Of a stretch of 64,000 bases of DNA, positions 61,367 to 64,000 are shown piece after piece; position 1 is the first letter of the stretch, and every line of letters starts with the position of its first letter. The position numbers and the translations under genes are program-made. The notes below the pieces were generated by a model. The model was given only the letters and a program-made list of their open reading frames with translations. It searched no databases and was not told where the DNA came from. The stretch covers positions 351,104-415,103 of the forward strand of contig NZ_MCNV01000004.1 of assembly GCF_001718195.1 (NCBI RefSeq), read 5' to 3'. The DNA is from Paraburkholderia nodosa. GTDB lineage: Bacteria > Pseudomonadota > Gammaproteobacteria > Burkholderiales > Burkholderiaceae.

Positions 61367-61741
61367 TTATGCCCAGTGGCCCGGAATCCATCGCCAGTTC
61401 GGGCCGTCCTCGACCCAGTGCCCCGGCACCCAGTTGTACCCCGAGCGGGCTTCTTCCCAGTGGCCCGGTTCCCAGACGTACACGCCCCGGTCCCAGCGCC
61501 AGTGGCCGGACTGCCACACGTAACCCTGGCGCGGCGGGGGAGCCGCTTCTTCCCGCGGCGGAGGCGGCGGCGACGTCGGCGCGACCATCACGGGCTGCTG
61601 CGGCGGCTCATTGGGCTCGACGACCATGGGCTGCCGTGGCGCCTCATTCGGCTCGACGACCACGGGCTGTGCGAGCGCGGCCGTTGCGGTGGAGGCGAGC
61701 AGAGCGGCGGCAAGTGACGAACGCAGTGGTTTGCGGGTCAT
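61367..61741 (-). CDS. WXXGXW-repeat exported protein
   Basis: Secreted protein of 124 residues from ATG 61741 (GGAGAG upstream). Signal peptide ending ALA, a threefold repeat around VVVEPNE/MVAPTSPP, a Pro-rich linker, then WQSGHWRW, WEPGHWEE, WVPGHW and WIPGHW, four WXXGXW copies. Probably the first gene of the ECF sigma operon, so it may be the envelope component the sigma factor serves. Function unknown in the family. Confidence 0.85.
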   Translation of the reverse strand: MTRKPLRSSLAAALLASTATAALAQPVVVEPNEAPRQPMVVEPNEPPQQPVMVAPTSPPPPPREEAAPPPRQGYVWQSGHWRWDRGVYVWEPGHWEEARSGYNWVPGHWVEDGPNWRWIPGHWA

Positions 61742-62099
61742 GATTTCTCTCCCTTGATGCAGAGGGGCCAACAGCCCCTATAAGGACTTAAACGGCGCCG
61801 CGGGGAAAATCCGTCGCGGACCATTTATTCACCATGCAATTTCCGCGCTCAGCGGCGAATTTACCGGTCTCGAGAGGGGTTGCTTGACAACTGCAATTTC
61901 CGAACCCGAAAGACTTACATTAAGGGTTTCTACCTAATATGAATCGCCACAAAATTGTTAAATTTCTGTCTTAGAATGGACACTCGAGATCGACTGCGGC
62001 GATGCAACATTAGTTTTCAAACCATAGGAATACAGCCGCAAGTCAGGCCATCGGGGGTTGGCGCTTTAATTAGTAAGACTAACCAAGGAGTATGAGCTG
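61742..62099. promoter_or_regulatory. Phasin promoter region with an 11-bp direct repeat
   Basis: 358-bp AT-richer gap between divergent WXXGXW and phaP. TGCAATTTCCG occurs exactly twice, at 61835-61845 and 61892-61902 (57-bp period), and TTGACA at 61884-61889 lies next to the second copy. No -10 at the ideal spacing was found; TAATAT at 61935-61940 and TAGAAT at 61972-61977 are candidates. PhaR-type repressors act on phasin promoters in relatives, so the repeat may be an operator. Confidence 0.5.
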
Positions 62100-62675
62100 A
62101 TGTCCGTTTCCGCACCCGAACAATTCCGCGCGAACTACCAGGCTGGCGTCGCAGCGTTCTTTGCGCTCACGAAGCCCGTTGTCGAGGGCGTGCAGGCCGT
62201 GATCGACCTCAACGTCCAGGCCAGCAAGGCTGCCATTGCAGAAAGCGAAGCGACGCTCAAGGGCGCCCTCGAAAGCGGCAATCCCGCCGAGTTCCTGACG
62301 CAGCAAATTGGTGCGTCGCAGCAAGCCGCCGCCAAGGCCCTGTCGTACGGCCGCCATCTCGTCGACATCGCGACGACGACCCAAAACGAGTTGATTCAAG
62401 CCGCCCAGGCGCAATCGGGCGAAAACGAGCAGCGTTTCAAGGCCTTCTCCGAAGGCCTGACGCAAAACGCGCCCGTGGGCGTGGAGCCGTTCGTCGCGGC
62501 CATGAACTCGACCTTCGCCGCCGTCAACAACGCCGCCGAAACGCTGCGCGGCGTGACCCGCCAGGCCATCGAAACGGCCCAGAGCGGTTTCCAGAACGTC
62601 GTGGCTTCCGCCCAGGAAGCCGCGCCGGTCGCAGTCCAGCCGGCTGCCGCCAAGGCCAGCCCGGCCAAGGCCTGA
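62100..62675 (+). CDS. phaP: Phasin (polyhydroxyalkanoate granule protein)
   Basis: Granule-coat protein of 191 residues. Amphipathic, Ala- and Gln-rich and predominantly helical: PEQFRANYQAGVAAFFALTKPVVEGVQAVIDLNVQASKAAI, QQIGASQQAAAKALSYGRHLVDIATTTQNE, AMNSTFAAVNNAAETLRG; Pro/Ala-rich tail. AAGGAG stands 9 nt before ATG 62100. Coats PHA granules and controls their size. Upstream of phaA. Confidence 0.95.
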   Translation: MSVSAPEQFRANYQAGVAAFFALTKPVVEGVQAVIDLNVQASKAAIAESEATLKGALESGNPAEFLTQQIGASQQAAAKALSYGRHLVDIATTTQNELIQAAQAQSGENEQRFKAFSEGLTQNAPVGVEPFVAAMNSTFAAVNNAAETLRGVTRQAIETAQSGFQNVVASAQEAAPVAVQPAAAKASPAKA

Positions 62676-62720
62676 TTCGCGTTCCTGCCCCCCGGCAATA
62701 CGCCACTGCGCGTCGAACAC

Positions 62721-62752
62721 GCGTCTTCGTCGTGAATGAACGACGAAGGCGC
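62721..62752. terminator. Strong hairpin between phaP and phaA
   Basis: CTTCGTCGT (62725-62733) and ACGACGAAG (62740-62748) pair perfectly around GAATGA, extended by GCG/CGC and one G-U to 13 bp. It may end the phasin transcript or reduce read-through into phaA; no strong T-run follows. Confidence 0.6.
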
Positions 62753-62817
62753 GGCGTTTGCCGGCTCAGCTTTCCAGACATCGATTTTTCAGCGCATTTG
62801 CAGAGCAGGAGCTCAAC

Positions 62818-63999
62818 ATGACTGACATTGTGATCGTTTCGGCCGCACGTACGGCAGTAGGCAAATTCGGCGGCTCGCTCGCGAAGGTGGCGGCGCCCGA
62901 CCTGGGCGCGATCGTCATCACGGCCGCGCTCGAGCGCGCGGGTGTGAAGCCCGAGCAGGTGAGCGACGTGATCATGGGTCAGGTGCTGACGGCCGGTTCG
63001 GGCCAGAACGTGGCGCGCCAGGCATCGATCAAGGCGGGCCTGCCCGCGGCCGTTCCCGCCATGACGATCAACAAGGTGTGCGGCTCGGGCCTGAAGGCGG
63101 TGATGCTCGCGGCCAACGCGATCATCGCGGGCGATTCGGACATCGTCGTGGCCGGCGGCCAGGAGAACATGAGCGCCGCGCCGCACGTGCTGCCGGGCTC
63201 GCGCGACGGCTTCCGTATGGGCGACGCGAAGCTCATCGACAGCATGATCGTCGACGGCCTGTGGGACGTGTACAACCAGTACCACATGGGCGTGACGGCG
63301 GAGAACGTCGCGAAGGAATACGGCATCACGCGCGAAGAGCAGGACGCGTTTGCGGCCCTGTCGCAGAACAAGGCGGAAGCCGCGCAGAAGGCGGGCCGTT
63401 TCGACGAAGAGATCGTCTCGGTGGAAATTCCGCAGCGCAAGGGTGAGCCGCTGCAGTTCAGGACCGACGAGTTCGTGCGCCACGGCGTGACGGCCGAATC
63501 GCTCGCGGGCCTGAAGCCGGCGTTCAACAAGGAAGGCACGGTGACGGCGGCGAACGCGTCGGGCATCAACGACGGCGCAGCCGCGGTCGTGGTGATGTCG
63601 GCGAAGAAGGCCGAGGCGCTGGGCCTCACGCCGCTCGCGCGCATCAAGGCGTACGCCAGCGGCGGCGTCGATCCGAAGGTGATGGGCATGGGCCCGGTGC
63701 CGGCGTCGAAGCGGGCGCTGGAGCGCGCGGGCTGGTCGGTGAACGACCTCGATCTCATGGAGATCAACGAGGCGTTCGCGGCGCAGGCGCTGGCCGTGAA
63801 CAAGCAGATGGGCTGGGACACGTCGAAGATCAACGTGAACGGCGGGGCGATTGCAATCGGTCACCCGATCGGCGCGTCGGGCTGCCGGATTCTCGTGACG
63901 CTGCTGCACGAAATGCAGCGCCGCGACGCGAAGCGCGGCCTGGCCTCGCTGTGCATCGGCGGCGGCATGGGCGTGGCGCTCGCGCTCGAGCGCGCTTGA
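62818..63999 (+). CDS. phaA: Acetyl-CoA C-acetyltransferase (beta-ketothiolase)
   Basis: Condenses two acetyl-CoA into acetoacetyl-CoA, first step of PHB synthesis, and runs in reverse in degradation. Homotetrameric thiolase of 393 residues, the standard length. [12 protein letters not shown] carries the nucleophile Cys88, [18 protein letters not shown]is349, and [16 protein letters not shown]ys379; [13 protein letters not shown] is another hallmark. Complete within the window, stop at 63997-63999. Position next to phaP supports PHA metabolism; it could also be called atoB. Confidence 0.95.
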   Translation: MTDIVIVSAARTAVGKFGGSLAKVAAPDLGAIVITAALERAGVKPEQVSDVIMGQVLTAGSGQNVARQASIKAGLPAAVPAMTINKVCGSGLKAVMLAANAIIAGDSDIVVAGGQENMSAAPHVLPGSRDGFRMGDAKLIDSMIVDGLWDVYNQYHMGVTAENVAKEYGITREEQDAFAALSQNKAEAAQKAGRFDEEIVSVEIPQRKGEPLQFRTDEFVRHGVTAESLAGLKPAFNKEGTVTAANASGINDGAAAVVVMSAKKAEALGLTPLARIKAYASGGVDPKVMGMGPVPASKRALERAGWSVNDLDLMEINEAFAAQALAVNKQMGWDTSKINVNGGAIAIGHPIGASGCRILVTLLHEMQRRDAKRGLASLCIGGGMGVALALERA

Positions 64000-64000
64000 T

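Overview
The window looks like a chromosomal stretch from a GC-rich betaproteobacterium of the Burkholderiaceae, most like Paraburkholderia/Burkholderia. The grounds are the very high GC at third codon positions, the families present (DUF4148, DUF3141 next to ackA, phasin beside phaA, WXXGXW lipoproteins, a fused indolepyruvate:ferredoxin oxidoreductase) and the many LysR regulators. I saw no rRNA, tRNA, CRISPR array or intact insertion sequence. This is by-eye reading; no database search was run.

Layout. 1-5033 (-) is an RND efflux operon (permease, adaptor, outer-membrane factor cut by the window edge). 5.3-11.6 kb holds a DUF4148 protein and the left half of an exopolysaccharide (EPS) locus: lipid-linked sugar transferase, WecG-type transferase, GMC oxidoreductase and NAD-dependent epimerase. 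11.9-28.6 kb is a mixed accessory block: a transposase-like protein that has lost its HUH histidines, a VIT-like membrane protein, a SulP transporter, a DUF3141 protein coupled to ackA with what looks like a deleted pta between them, a GGDEF/EAL protein, two convergent phosphatases and an exported BBE-type flavin oxidase. 29.1-37.5 kb is the right half of the EPS locus: Wzx flippase, GH44 glycosidase, Wzy-like polymerase, Wza-like export lipoprotein, then divergently a Wzc-like protein with a degenerate kinase domain and a DUF6492 protein.

37.6-38.8 kb is a three-gene operon of exported proteins (lytic transglycosylase, unknown, lipoprotein). 39.1-41.5 kb has a GYD protein, a second flavin oxidase and a DUF1059 protein. 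41.7-49.3 kb has an Lrp regulator divergent from the fused indolepyruvate oxidoreductase, then an SDR, a LysR and a CPA1 antiporter. 49.3-56.3 kb is a catabolic operon (CitE-like lyase, CoA-transferase, amidohydrolase, AtoE transporter, exported MmgE/PrpD protein) with a divergent LysR; atoE carries a one-base frameshift as sequenced. 56.3-61.7 kb has a flavohemoprotein remnant and an ECF sigma operon with a Spy-like protein and a DUF1800/DUF1501 pair, bracketed by two WXXGXW proteins. 61.8-64.0 kb holds the polyhydroxyalkanoate genes phaP and phaA.

The strongest points for follow-up are the EPS locus split by about 17 kb of unrelated genes, the pta remnant, the atoE frameshift, the transposase-like protein without its metal-binding histidines, the pseudokinase-like Wzc, and the uncharacterised CitE/CoA-transferase/PrpD operon.
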